In this document: positions 9,305-17,727 of the stretch, piece by piece
Numbering within the stretch: position 1 is the stretch's first letter
Layout: every line of letters starts with the position of its first letter
Source: Caulobacterales bacterium
Lineage (GTDB): Bacteria; Pseudomonadota; Alphaproteobacteria; Caulobacterales; Caulobacteraceae
DNA: 64,000 nucleotides
NCBI GenBank assembly: GCA_019510435.1
Contig: JAEKKJ010000010.1
Location: forward strand, 406,431-470,430
Direction of reading: 5' to 3'
Program-made: the position numbers and the translations under genes
Notes under the pieces: generated by a model
Databases searched by the model: none
Told to the model about the DNA's origin: nothing
What the model saw: the letters and a program-made list of their open reading frames with translations, nothing else

Positions 9305-9407
9305 GCTCCCGCGTAGCAGAACGTGGGGAACGTCCCATCCGCCCCGGCCCGGGCCTGAACCGGCCCCGCCGCGGCGGATCCGACGACTAGGGAGAGTAAC
9401 GCCAGTC

Positions 9408-9962
9408 ATGCGCGCCTTGGGTCCGGGCTCGGTGTCGAGCTTCCTCAAGATCATCCTCGACGTGGTGTTCGCAGCCTTGTGGATCGGCATCTCGATCCTG
9501 GGCCTCATCACCCTCGCGGCCATCCTTCTCGGCTTCAATCCCGACTTCCTGGCCAGCTTCCACCTCGGCGGCGACGCGGCCGACGCGCGCGACGGGGCGC
9601 TGGCCGAGCTGACCCGAAACGGGCCCTCCATCACCAGCGGACTGCTGGCGGCGGCGCTCTACCTGGGCGGCGTCCTGATCATCGTCGGCGCGCTGCGCCG
9701 GATCTTCACGACCCTGACCAGCGGCGATCCCTTCCATCCCGACAATGTGGCCCGGCTACGGCTCATCGGCCTGATGCTCGCGGGCCTCGAGCTCGGCCGC
9801 TACGTCTTCTGGGCGGTCAGCGCCTGGCTGCTTCCCGGGGTCAACCACGTGGAGCCCAGCATGAGCCTCACCGCCTGGTTCTCCGTCCTCGTGGTCTTCG
9901 TGCTGGCGGAGGTGTTCCGCGAGGGCGCCCGGCTGCGGCGCGAAGCCGAGCTCACGATCTAG
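9408..9962 (+). CDS. DUF2975 family membrane protein
   Basis: The product has 184 residues and four predicted membrane helices, at about 12-40, 75-100, 116-140 and 150-170. The segment RRIFTTLTSGDPFHPDNVARLRLIG, between helices two and three, is characteristic of DUF2975. Members nearly always sit next to a small XRE regulator, as here (9 bp downstream). Function is unknown. AGGGAG lies about 14 nt before the ATG. Confidence 0.88.
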   Translation: MRALGPGSVSSFLKIILDVVFAALWIGISILGLITLAAILLGFNPDFLASFHLGGDAADARDGALAELTRNGPSITSGLLAAALYLGGVLIIVGALRRIFTTLTSGDPFHPDNVARLRLIGLMLAGLELGRYVFWAVSAWLLPGVNHVEPSMSLTAWFSVLVVFVLAEVFREGARLRREAELTI

Positions 9963-9971
9963 GGCGCCCGC

Positions 9972-10211
9972 ATGACGATCCGTGTCAGCCTCGACCGCGT
10001 CCTCCTGGACCGCCGCATGTCGCTCACCGAACTCGCCGACCGGGTCGGCGTGACGATCGCCAACCTGTCGATCCTGAAGACCGGCAAGGCCCGCGCGGTG
10101 CGCTTCTCCACCCTCTCAGCCCTTTGCCGCGAGCTGGACTGCCAGCCCGGCGACCTCCTGGTCTACGAACCCGGCCCCGACGACGGCCCGATGGACGACG
10201 ACGGCGAGTAG
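9972..10211 (+). CDS. small XRE-family transcriptional regulator (YozG-like)
   Basis: The product has 79 residues, almost entirely one Cro/CI-type helix-turn-helix: MSLTELADRVGVTIANLSILK is the HTH and STLSALCRELDCQPGDLL the following helices. This is the compact regulator found next to DUF2975 proteins. It follows the DUF2975 gene by 9 bp and should be co-transcribed with it. It probably controls its own operon; the dyads near 9079-9116 are candidate sites. Confidence 0.88.
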   Translation: MTIRVSLDRVLLDRRMSLTELADRVGVTIANLSILKTGKARAVRFSTLSALCRELDCQPGDLLVYEPGPDDGPMDDDGE

Positions 10212-10221
10212 GCGTCGTCCG

Positions 10222-10370
10222 CAAGATTCAACCACGAACCACACGAACGACACGAACCGGCCCTGCATAGGGCGAAGCCCCGATCAGACCTGCGAGGCCC
10301 GGGAGCTTGGATCGCCGCTTCGCGGCCGCACGGCCCCGTTCGTGTCGTTCGTGTGGTTCGTGGACCAATA
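10222..10370. repeat. iterated-unit palindromic element, copy 1
   Basis: Perfect 26-bp inverted repeats (10232-10257 and 10338-10363) are each made of three imperfect units of the type CCACGAAC / CACACGAACG / ACACGAAC. The interior (10258-10337) carries a GGGCGAAGCCCC mini-hairpin and TTGGATCGCCGCTTCGCGG, both also present in copy 2. The element is preceded by GCAAGATT, as is copy 2. It lies in the convergent gap between the XRE gene and rph. Confidence 0.8.
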
Positions 10371-10438
10371 GACAGCGCCGGCGGCGGCGGCGCAGAGCCG
10401 GCGACTAAACCCCCACCGCCGCGGGGCGGTCACCCTCA

Positions 10439-10570
10439 GCAAGATTTGTCCACGAACTACACGAACGACACGAACGGGTCCGGGATGGGGCGAAGCCCCG
10501 CGAGACACTCGAGGCTGCGGGTTTGGATCGCCGCTTCGCGGCGGCGCGAACTCGTTCGTGTGGTTGGTGG
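10439..10570. repeat. iterated-unit palindromic element, copy 2
   Basis: The left arm (10450-10475) differs from copy 1 by one base in 26. The right arm (10554-10570) is shortened: one of the three short units is missing and one base differs. The interior again has GGGGCGAAGCCCCG and TTGGATCGCCGCTTCGCGG. Loss of a single unit suggests slippage between units within an arm. Between the copies, 10371-10438, I see only GC-rich sequence. Confidence 0.78.
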
Positions 10571-10607
10571 TCAAACGGACGGCGCGGCCGGCGCCACGCC
10601 GACGGCG

Positions 10608-11324
10608 TTAGCCCCCCGCCGCGACCCGCTGGATCTCGCAGAGTTCGCCGATGCCCTTGCGGGCCAGGGAGAAGAGGGCGTCGAACTCGGCCTGGCTGAA
10701 GCCGCGCTTCTCGCCGGTGGCCTGCACCTCAACGATGTCGCCCGCGCCGGTCAGCACGAAGTTGGCGTCGGCCTCGGCGTTGGAGTCCTCCTCGTAGTCG
10801 AGGTCCAGCACCGGCGTGCCGGCGAAGATGCCGCAGCTGATCGCCGCCACCTGGTCCAGGATCGGGTCGGCCGCGATGATCCGCTCCTCCAGCAGGTAGC
10901 GGGTGGCCAGGCGCAGGGCGACCCAGGCGCCGGTGATCGAGGCCGTACGGGTGCCGCCGTCGGCCTGCAGCACGTCGCAGTCCACGGTGATCTGCCGCTC
11001 GCCCAGGGCCTTCAGGTCGGTGACTGCGCGCAGCGAGCGACCGATCAGCCGCTGGATCTCCTGGGTCCGGCCCGACTGCTTGCCCGCCGCCGCCTCGCGC
11101 CGGCCGCGGGTGTGGGTGGCCCGGGGCAGCATGCCGTACTCGGCCGTCACCCAGCCCTGGCCCTTGCCGCGCAGGAACCCCGGCACGCCTTCCTCCAGGC
11201 TGGCGGTCACCAGCACCTTGGTGTGGCCGAAGGTGGCGAGGCAGGAGCCTTCCGCATAACGGGTCACGCCGGTCTCGAGCGTGACGGGGCGGAGCAGGTC
11301 GGGCGTGCGGTCGGAGGGGCGCAT
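10608..11324 (-). CDS. rph: ribonuclease PH
   Basis: The product has 238 residues, the standard RNase PH length. It is a phosphorolytic 3'-to-5' exoribonuclease that trims tRNA 3' ends. Motifs include [14 protein letters not shown] at the start, [25 protein letters not shown], the phosphate-binding [15 protein letters not shown], and [16 protein letters not shown]. It is divergent from hrcA with a 75-bp shared upstream region, an arrangement I recall from Caulobacter. Confidence 0.97.
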   Translation of the reverse strand: MRPSDRTPDLLRPVTLETGVTRYAEGSCLATFGHTKVLVTASLEEGVPGFLRGKGQGWVTAEYGMLPRATHTRGRREAAAGKQSGRTQEIQRLIGRSLRAVTDLKALGERQITVDCDVLQADGGTRTASITGAWVALRLATRYLLEERIIAADPILDQVAAISCGIFAGTPVLDLDYEEDSNAEADANFVLTGAGDIVEVQATGEKRGFSQAEFDALFSLARKGIGELCEIQRVAAGG

Positions 11325-11399
11325 GGGGTCGAAGCTTCACGAGGGCGCAGCTTGCGCCGCGGGAGGCCGCGCTTATCCTAGATCGCGAAGGCCCCGTCC

Positions 11400-12497
11400 A
11401 TGGACTCCGAGAGGCGCCAAGCCCAACCCGTGACCACGCCAATGTTTTCCCGCGGGCCCTCGCTCGCCGATATGGACGCCCGCGCCCGGGAGATCTTCCG
11501 CCGCATCGTGGAGAGCTATCTGGAGACCGGGGAGCCCGTAGGCTCCCGGACCCTCTCGAAAGGCGGCGTCTCGCTCTCCCCGGCCTCGATCCGCAACACC
11601 ATGCAGGACCTGACCCAGCTGGGCCTCCTGGGCGCGCCGCACGTGAGCGCCGGGCGGCTGCCGACCCACGCGGGCCTGCGCCTCTTCGTGGACGGGCTGA
11701 TGGAGGTGGGCGATGTGGCCGAGGAGGAGCGGCGCTCCATCGAGGCGCGCCTCCTGGCCCATGGCCGCAATTACGAGGATGCGCTGAACGAGGCCTCCTC
11801 GATCCTCTCGGGCCTGGCCGGCGGGGCGGGGGTGGTGGTCACGCCCATGCGCGACGCCGGCGTGACCCATGTGGAGTTCGTGCCGCTCTCCGGCGACCGC
11901 ACCCTGGCGATCATGGTGTTCGACGACGGGGCGGTGGAGAACCGGCTGATGCGGCTGCCGGCGGGCGTGACGCCGTCGGCCCTGCAGGAGGCCTCCAACT
12001 TCCTCAACGCGCGCCTGCGCGGCCGCACGCTGGTGGAGGCCAAGGCCGACCTGCGCGTCGAGCTGGACAGCGCCCGGCGCGAGCTGGACGACACCGCCGC
12101 GCGGCTGGTGGAGGATGGCCTGGCCGCCTGGGGCGGTGGCGAGGCCGAGGAGCGGGCCCTGATCGTGCGCGGGCGCGCCAACCTCCTGGAGGACCGCGAG
12201 GCCCTGGAGGATCTCGAACGCGTGCGTTCGCTCTTCGAGGACCTGGAGCAGAAGGAGCAGCTGATCCAGCTGCTGGACGGGGTGCGCGACGGCCAGGGCG
12301 TGCGCATCTTCATCGGCGCGGAGACGCGGCTCTTTTCGCTTTCGGGTTCCGCTGTGATCGCGGCGCCCTATATGACGGGCGCGCAGAAGGTCGTGGGCGC
12401 GATCGGCGTGATCGGCCCTGCGCGCCTGAACTACGCCCGGATCATTCCGTTGGTGGACTATACCGCCCGCGTGCTTGGCCAGGTGATGAACGCTTAA
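11400..12497 (+). CDS. hrcA: heat-inducible transcription repressor HrcA
   Basis: The product has 365 residues. HrcA binds the CIRCE element and represses groESL in many bacteria. The N-terminal winged helix is visible in [22 protein letters not shown] and [18 protein letters not shown], followed by the typical [18 protein letters not shown]. The ATG at 11400 has AAGG about 8 nt upstream; ATG 11442 is an alternative. No CIRCE inverted repeat is visible in the 75-bp rph/hrcA gap. grpE follows 16 bp downstream, making a heat-shock regulatory operon. Confidence 0.95.
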   Translation: MDSERRQAQPVTTPMFSRGPSLADMDARAREIFRRIVESYLETGEPVGSRTLSKGGVSLSPASIRNTMQDLTQLGLLGAPHVSAGRLPTHAGLRLFVDGLMEVGDVAEEERRSIEARLLAHGRNYEDALNEASSILSGLAGGAGVVVTPMRDAGVTHVEFVPLSGDRTLAIMVFDDGAVENRLMRLPAGVTPSALQEASNFLNARLRGRTLVEAKADLRVELDSARRELDDTAARLVEDGLAAWGGGEAEERALIVRGRANLLEDREALEDLERVRSLFEDLEQKEQLIQLLDGVRDGQGVRIFIGAETRLFSLSGSAVIAAPYMTGAQKVVGAIGVIGPARLNYARIIPLVDYTARVLGQVMNA

Positions 12498-12513
12498 GGG
12501 TCAGAACGAGCAG

Positions 12514-13119
12514 ATGTCCGAAGAGAACACGCCCGTGGACGGCGCGCCGCACGATGGCGACGACGTCGACGTGGAGGCGCTGACCGCCGAGGTCCAGGCG
12601 CTGAGGGAGCAGATGCTCCGCTACGCCGCCGAGGCGGAGAACACCAAGCGCCGCGCCGAGCGCGAAATGAACGACGCGCGCGCCTATGCGATCACCAAGT
12701 TCGCCCGCGACCTCCTGGGCGTCGCCGACACCTTCGACCGCGCCCTGGCCTCCGTGCCGGCCGACGTCGACGGGCCGATGAAGAACTTCGTGGTCGGCGT
12801 CGAGATGACCGCCAAGGAGCTGCTGGGCGCCTTCGAGAAGAACGGGCTGAAGAAGGTCGCGCCCGCGCGCGGCGAGAAGTTCGACCCCCACAAGCACCAG
12901 GCGATGATGGAGCAGCCGGGCGAGGACGTGGCGCCCGGCGGGGTCATCCAGACCCTGCAGGCCGGCTACGAACTGCTCGGGCGCCTCGTGCGGCCGGCGA
13001 TGGTGGTGGTCGCCGCCAAGGGCGCGGCGACCGGGCCGGGCCCCGCGGGCGGGACCAATCCCTATGGCGCCGACGGTGACGGCGGCGACTCCGGCGGGGC
13101 GGTGGACACCCGGGCCTGA
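12514..13119 (+). CDS. grpE: nucleotide exchange factor GrpE
   Basis: The product has 201 residues. GrpE releases ADP from DnaK and so drives the DnaK/DnaJ folding cycle. An acidic N-terminus is followed by a long coiled coil (VEALTAEVQALREQML, ENTKRRAEREMNDAR). The beta-domain signature runs through KFDPHKHQAMMEQP and GGVIQTLQAGYELLGRLVRPAMVVVA. The gene follows hrcA by 16 bp. Its partner dnaK lies 49 kb away at the right edge. Confidence 0.96.
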   Translation: MSEENTPVDGAPHDGDDVDVEALTAEVQALREQMLRYAAEAENTKRRAEREMNDARAYAITKFARDLLGVADTFDRALASVPADVDGPMKNFVVGVEMTAKELLGAFEKNGLKKVAPARGEKFDPHKHQAMMEQPGEDVAPGGVIQTLQAGYELLGRLVRPAMVVVAAKGAATGPGPAGGTNPYGADGDGGDSGGAVDTRA

Positions 13120-13276
13120 GCGCCTTTCGCGGCCCCGGTGGATAAGCGCGCCGCCGGCCGCAGCACGGGCTTTCCCAAGCGCTGAATTTGGCTAATGTCC
13201 GAAGTCCCCTCCCTTCGGGGTGTGTGCGGGCAGCGGTGATTCGCGCCCCGAACGCAATTGGTGAGCCGGGACCGAG

Positions 13277-14395
13277 ATGAAGCTGACGATCGAACGCGCC
13301 GCGCTGCTCCGCGCGCTGGGCCATGTGCAGAGCGCGGTGGAGCGCCGCAACACCATCCCGATCCTGTCGAACGTCTTGCTGTCGGCCGAGCGCGACCGGC
13401 TGACGTTCTCGGCCACCGACCTGGACCTGGAGATCGTCGACGAGGCGCTGGCCCAGGTGGACCAGCCCGGGCAGATCACGGCGCCGGCCCACACCCTCTA
13501 TGAGATCGTCCGCAAGCTGCCGGAGGGCGCCGACGTCTCGCTGAGCTTCACTGGCGATGATCCGCGCCTGACGGTGGCCGCGGGCCGCAGCCGCTTCAAC
13601 CTGCCGGTCCTGCCGGCGGGCGACTTCCCGGTGATGTCGTCCGAGGGCTTCGCCGGCTCGATGGGCGTCGACGTCAACGACCTCATCCGGCTGATCGACA
13701 AGACCCGCTTCGCCATCTCGGCGGAGGAGACGCGCTACTACCTGAACGGCCTCTATGTGCACACGGTGGTGATCGACGGGGCGCAGCGCCTGCGCGCCGT
13801 GGCCACCGACGGCTCGCGCCTGGCCCTGGCCGACATGCCGGCGCCGGAGGGCGCGGCAGGCGCCCCGGGCGTCATCGTCCCGCGCAAGACCATCGGCGAG
13901 ATCCGCCGCCTGCTCGAGGACGCCGGCGAGAGCGTCGACCTGCAGATCAGCCCCCAGAAGGTGCGGCTGGAGCTGGGCGGCGCGGCCCTGACGTCGAAGG
14001 TCATCGACGGCAACTTCCCCGACTACGCGCGCGTCATCCCCAAGGACAACAACCGCACGGTCATGGTCGACGCCAAGCTGTTCGCCCAGGCGGTGGACCG
14101 CGTCGCCACCATCTCCGCCGAGAAGAGCCGCAGCGTGCGCATGGCCATCGAGGCCGGCCGCGTGGTGCTCACCGTCCGCAACATGGAGGCGGGCCAGGCG
14201 GTCGAGGAGCTGGAGATCGACTACGACGGCGAGCCCTTCGAGCTCTCCTTCAACGCCCGCTACCTGCTCGACATCACCGACCAGATCTCCGGCGAAGCCA
14301 TGGAGCTGCGCTTCGGCGGCCCCAACGACCCGGCGCTGGTGCTCGATCCGGGCGATGCGGATGTGCAGTACATCCTGATGCCGCTGCGGGTGTAG
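13277..14395 (+). CDS. dnaN: DNA polymerase III beta subunit (sliding clamp)
   Basis: The product has 372 residues, three repeated clamp domains of about 120 each. The dimer encircles DNA and tethers polymerase III. Diagnostic parts are RNTIPILSNVLLS in domain 1, KTRFAISAEETRYYLNGL in domain 2, and the C-terminus ending in VQYILMPLRV, which forms the partner-binding pocket with the MPxR tail. The 157-bp gap before it separates it from grpE and probably carries its own promoter. Confidence 0.97.
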   Translation: MKLTIERAALLRALGHVQSAVERRNTIPILSNVLLSAERDRLTFSATDLDLEIVDEALAQVDQPGQITAPAHTLYEIVRKLPEGADVSLSFTGDDPRLTVAAGRSRFNLPVLPAGDFPVMSSEGFAGSMGVDVNDLIRLIDKTRFAISAEETRYYLNGLYVHTVVIDGAQRLRAVATDGSRLALADMPAPEGAAGAPGVIVPRKTIGEIRRLLEDAGESVDLQISPQKVRLELGGAALTSKVIDGNFPDYARVIPKDNNRTVMVDAKLFAQAVDRVATISAEKSRSVRMAIEAGRVVLTVRNMEAGQAVEELEIDYDGEPFELSFNARYLLDITDQISGEAMELRFGGPNDPALVLDPGDADVQYILMPLRV

Positions 14396-14415
14396 GGGGC
14401 GGGCTGGTCTGATCT

Positions 14416-14676
14416 GTGGAGCTGCCCTCCAGAGATGTCGTAATCCAATGCCTGCGCGGTTTGCGGGATGGAACAGCTTCTCGCGAGGACATGGCCACAT
14501 GGGCCGCCGCCTTCCTCGTCGATGACCAACATGCCGGTCGAGTTGACCTAGCGCTGTTGTGGGCACTTCAAGCTATGTCGGGCGCCGATACGATCAGCAC
14601 GGACCGCCCTTGGCTCTACGGTCCTGATGACTTCGCCGCTTGGGAATCTGAGCTGGCCGCAGCGGATCTTGGTTGA
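14416..14676 (+). CDS. small protein of unknown function, 86 residues
   Basis: The frame starts with GTG 20 bp after dnaN on the same strand. The product is acidic and tryptophan-rich, with RGLRDGTASREDMATWAA, VDLALLWALQAMSGAD and WLYGPDDFAAWESEL. This reads like a family of small cytosolic proteins of unknown role, possibly immunity-type, but I cannot name it. No clear ribosome-binding site precedes the GTG and base usage is less GC-rich than in dnaN. It could be acquired; it is probably a real gene. Confidence 0.6.
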   Translation: MELPSRDVVIQCLRGLRDGTASREDMATWAAAFLVDDQHAGRVDLALLWALQAMSGADTISTDRPWLYGPDDFAAWESELAAADLG

Positions 14677-14711
14677 ATTGGCCCCCTGGCCGCCCCGCGG
14701 CCCACCCCAGC

Positions 14712-14848
14712 TTAGATCTCATGGCAGCCAGTTTGCCTGCCTCTCAAAGGCACTCAAGGTTCGCCCGCAGGGCGACCGCGGCGCGGCGCGCCGGAGGCGC
14801 GACCTTGACTGCCTTTGAGAGGCAGGCTCGCATCTACCGTGAGATTTA
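14712..14848. repeat. long imperfect palindrome in a convergent gap
   Basis: The inner arms 14735-14760 and 14802-14827 are 26 bp each and match at 25 positions (GCCTGCCTCTCAAAGGCA core). Outer arms TTAGATCTCA (14712-14721) and TGAGATTTAA (14840-14849) match at 9 of 10. The loop is GC-rich with two small hairpins. There is no other copy in the window. It could be a bidirectional terminator or a non-autonomous mobile remnant; 14849-14930 holds nothing else I recognise. Confidence 0.7.
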
Positions 14849-14930
14849 AGGACGGGAGTCCCCGTGATCGGGGCCTCTTCGACAAAGCCTGGCGAGGGCC
14901 GCTCCGACAGTGTGCGGCCGCCGTCTCAGC

Positions 14931-15740
14931 TCACCAGAGGTGCGGCTCGAACACCGTCGCTGACCCCGTGAGGCTGACGTAGATGTCGGGGTTGTGCTCG
15001 CTGAGGCCGTCGTGCAGCGCCGCCTGGACGGTCAGGCTGGGGGCGGCGCCCGGCAGCACCACCGTGGTCCCGTTGTTCACATAGTCGCCGGCCAGCGCCT
15101 TGGCCGCGGAGCCGAAGAGCCCGCCCAGCGAGATGTGGGTCAGGTGGCCGATCTCGCTCAGCACGGTGTCGAGGAGCCCGCCGACCGGCTTCAGCGCCGC
15201 GGCGATCGCATCGCCCCGATGCTCGCCCAGGAAGACCACCGGGTCGTCGCTGACCACATAGTTGGTGATCCGGCTGTCGGCGGCGACACTGAACACGTGC
15301 TTTTCCGGGAGGGCGCCGGGCGAGCCGAAGGTGACGGCGCGGTAGTGGTCGTCGCCCGCGTGCTCGGACATGAAGATCTGCGCCATGGCGCCGCCGGCGG
15401 AGTGGCCGGTGAGGACGACCTTGCCGCCCTGCGCCGCATACTGCTCCACGGCCTTGGCCAGGGATTTGAACGCCGAATACTGGTCGTCGATATTGGTGAC
15501 GTCGCTGATCCAGTCGTGGACGCCGTCGGTGCCGCGGAAGGCCACCACCAGCACCTGCTCGCCGTCCAGCAGCCCGGTCGACACCGCCGCCGCGCCATGG
15601 CCGCGGGTGTAGAGCCCGTCGTCCATGCCGAGGCCGGGCAGGTTCACCGCCGTGAAGCCGGCGGGCAGGCCCAGGGCCGGATCGTGGCTGTAGGCGTCCG
15701 CGGCCAGGACGGCCAGGGTCTGGGCGGTGTTTTCGGGCAT
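14931..15740 (-). CDS. lipase-like alpha/beta hydrolase
   Basis: The product has 269 residues from ATG 15740, which has GGGGGAG eight bases upstream; the codon at 15746 is TTG. The sequence fits the class 3 lipase type: VLVVAFRGTDGVHDWISD forms the oxyanion region, TGHSAGGAMAQ (nucleophile about Ser114) is the elbow, and VSDDPVVFLG supplies a likely catalytic Asp. No signal peptide is present, so it is cytosolic or leaves by a route not visible here. Substrate is unknown. Confidence 0.8.
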   Translation of the reverse strand: MPENTAQTLAVLAADAYSHDPALGLPAGFTAVNLPGLGMDDGLYTRGHGAAAVSTGLLDGEQVLVVAFRGTDGVHDWISDVTNIDDQYSAFKSLAKAVEQYAAQGGKVVLTGHSAGGAMAQIFMSEHAGDDHYRAVTFGSPGALPEKHVFSVAADSRITNYVVSDDPVVFLGEHRGDAIAAALKPVGGLLDTVLSEIGHLTHISLGGLFGSAAKALAGDYVNNGTTVVLPGAAPSLTVQAALHDGLSEHNPDIYVSLTGSATVFEPHLW

Positions 15741-15812
15741 ACGCAAGCTCCCCCAAGGCCAGCGGATTTCGCCAGCGCCGCCAGCAGCTTAGCCGCGGAG
15801 AGGTTAAGCCGT

Positions 15813-15833
15813 CCCTGCGTCAGCGCGTCGCCG
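15813..15833. repeat. 21-bp direct repeat, left copy
   Basis: This stretch (core CTGCGTCAGCGCGTCGCC) recurs identically at 17256-17276 in the same orientation. The two copies bracket exactly one gene, the secreted TonB-C/DUF2059-like protein. Such a pair can mark the ends of an inserted or excisable segment. I see no transposase or integrase inside. Confidence 0.7.
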
Positions 15834-15867
15834 CACGGCGATAAAGTGCAGGTCGGGACATGCGCGG

Positions 15868-17184
15868 CTATCGATCTTTGCGGTCGGCGTTTTGCTCGGG
15901 CCCCGCATCGAGAGTGATGAGGAGCTCTGACACGTCTCCGGATGGTGGGTTGGCGGCACAGTCGTGCGCCTTGCAGAATGCCTGCCCTGCGATGGCGCGT
16001 GCTTGGTCGTTGTGCGCCTCAGCCGTTCGGCGCCCGAGCTGCTCCAGGTCTTCGCGGTGAAGCTGGAGGCTCCGCCATGTCGGCCCACGCTTGAACTCAA
16101 GAATGGCTCGCAGCTGCTCGGCGGTGAAGAGGCTCGCATAGCGAGCTGCGCTATCGTCGACCACGGCCTGTCGATGGCGCTCGGCAGCCTCGAGGAACGC
16201 CGCCTTGAAGGCCGCCAGCGACGCATTGCCGCCGAGCGCGAGGCCGCCAAGCTGGTCCACCGTCCTCTGCTCGATCCGGGAGAGGTCGGACATAGCCTGG
16301 TCGACCAGGAGAATTTCGCGGGCGATCGCCAAGCGCTCCGCATCGACGGCGGGCGGCGAGGGCAGCTCCGATGTCCACGCGCTCGGCAACGGGCCGATGC
16401 CGCAAGGTTGGGATGACGCGCAGATCTGAGCCCGCGCCTGGAGAAGCGAGACTCTTATGTGGTCCAGCGAGGCCGCCGCTAAGAGGCGCGCGATGTCGCG
16501 GCGGTGGGCCTGGAACGCCGTGCCCGCCGGCGTCCGGTAGTAGTTGAGCGCGGCCACCAAATCCGGTTTCGCCATCAGGCGGGCGTACCCGGCGGCGACC
16601 TCGGAGGTCATCGGAGCGCGGTCAGCGTCAAAGCTGGCCTTCAGACGTTGCCGCGCCTCCGCCACGACGCCGGGGTCAGCGTTGGGCGCGCGCTGAGCCA
16701 AGGCCAGAAGCCATTCCTCTTGGCCCTGCCGCAGGCTCTCCGACCATCCGTTGGCGCTGAGCATCGCAACCGCGACCGCCGTACTCGATGCGTCAGCGCT
16801 CGGCGGGTCCGCCGTCGCCGGCGGCGGCGCTGGCGCGATTGCAAAGCGGATCGGGACCCGGACGACCGACAGCGTCGGCGCGCCGGCAGTCGTGGCGGGC
16901 TTGAAACGAAACGACGCGCTCGCGCTCTTGGCCGCCAGTCCAAACCCCAGACCGGCGGGCGCCTCGGACAAGGTCTCGCAGCCGCCAGCGGCTCCCGACG
17001 CATCGACGGGGCAGGACAACAGCGCCCATCCGTTCAATCTGAGGGCCACTGCGAGCGGCGGATAGTGACGGACGTCACGCGCCGCGGGTCGCGCGGCCCA
17101 GTCTGCCGCATGCGTCTCGCCCTTCGCATCAGCGGGGCTGCCGCCTGCGACCGCAGCGGCGAACAGCAAGCCAATTGCGAGCAT
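15868..17184 (-). CDS. secreted protein with TonB-C-like and DUF2059-like regions
   Basis: The product has 438 residues with an N-terminal signal peptide (cleavage near residue 20). Residues about 41-117 (YPPLAVALRLNGWALLSCPV... ASASFRFKP) resemble the C-terminal domain of TonB-type proteins, here placed at the N-terminus. Two later stretches, around 205-250 (YYRTPAGTAFQAHRRDI) and 345-385 (FTAEQLRAILEFKRGPTW), look like DUF2059 repeats. GGGGGAG before ATG 17184 fixes the start. Base use appears less GC-rich than in its neighbours and 21-bp direct repeats flank the gene. The role is unknown, presumably periplasmic. Confidence 0.6.
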   Translation of the reverse strand: MLAIGLLFAAAVAGGSPADAKGETHAADWAARPAARDVRHYPPLAVALRLNGWALLSCPVDASGAAGGCETLSEAPAGLGFGLAAKSASASFRFKPATTAGAPTLSVVRVPIRFAIAPAPPPATADPPSADASSTAVAVAMLSANGWSESLRQGQEEWLLALAQRAPNADPGVVAEARQRLKASFDADRAPMTSEVAAGYARLMAKPDLVAALNYYRTPAGTAFQAHRRDIARLLAAASLDHIRVSLLQARAQICASSQPCGIGPLPSAWTSELPSPPAVDAERLAIAREILLVDQAMSDLSRIEQRTVDQLGGLALGGNASLAAFKAAFLEAAERHRQAVVDDSAARYASLFTAEQLRAILEFKRGPTWRSLQLHREDLEQLGRRTAEAHNDQARAIAGQAFCKAHDCAANPPSGDVSELLITLDAGPEQNADRKDR

Positions 17185-17255
17185 TGCGCCTCCCCCGGCC
17201 TACCGTCTCCGGGAAAATGGCCTTGCTCAAGGGCAAACTGTGAGCAGCGCGTTCG

Positions 17256-17276
17256 CCCTGCGTCAGCGCGTCGCCG
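17256..17276. repeat. 21-bp direct repeat, right copy
   Basis: This copy is identical to 15813-15833. It lies just downstream of the stop of the zinc-finger gene and 72 bp upstream of the start of the secreted protein gene. Together the two copies define a segment of about 1.44 kb. Confidence 0.7.
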
Positions 17277-17287
17277 GACGCGGAAAT

Positions 17288-17590
17288 TCAGTGGCCGTGC
17301 GGGCCTTCGTAGACGCCGGGGGCCAGGCGCTCGTCCTCCGGCCCTTCCGAGCCGGTCGCCAGGACAAAGCGGCGGTCGCAGTAGGGGCACTCGACGAAGC
17401 TGGCCTCGCCCATCTCCAGCCACACCCGCGGATGCCCGAGCGCCCCACCCACACCGTCGCAGGCGATGCGGCCGGAACGGACCACGACGATCTCCGGCGC
17501 GGGCAGGGCCGTCGTCAGTGCGGGCTGGGCCGGCATCGGCTCGGGGCCCTTCTGGGCGGCGGCGCCTTTGTTGCGGGCTATGCGGGCCAT
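17288..17590 (-). CDS. zinc-finger (CHCC type) domain protein
   Basis: The product has 100 residues. The second half, RIACDG...GHPRVWLEM...VECPYCDRRFVL, has the Cys-His-Cys-Cys set of the zf-CHCC family, the fold of the small complex I accessory subunit NDUFS6. Alphaproteobacteria carry such proteins and an accessory role in respiratory complex I is suspected. The N-terminal 40 residues are basic and proline-rich. It diverges from the ABC ATPase gene. Confidence 0.85.
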   Translation of the reverse strand: MARIARNKGAAAQKGPEPMPAQPALTTALPAPEIVVVRSGRIACDGVGGALGHPRVWLEMGEASFVECPYCDRRFVLATGSEGPEDERLAPGVYEGPHGH

Positions 17591-17727
17591 GGTTCAGCAA
17601 TACCTCTGGGGCCGCGCCTTGGCGTGGGGGCGGCGCGCGCCTAGGTATGCGACCACGGCTTTCGCCGTCAACGACCGTCGCGACCTCGTCGACCAGGTCA
17701 GCTCGCTTACGTCATTTCAGGGGCTCC

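Noticed and set aside
10222..10570. A CRISPR-like array
   Set aside because: The repeats are in inverted pairs with no regular unique spacers. They are hairpin elements.
11325..11399. A possible CIRCE element in the rph/hrcA gap
   Set aside because: The TTAGCACTC-N9-GAGTGCTAA pattern is absent in both orientations.
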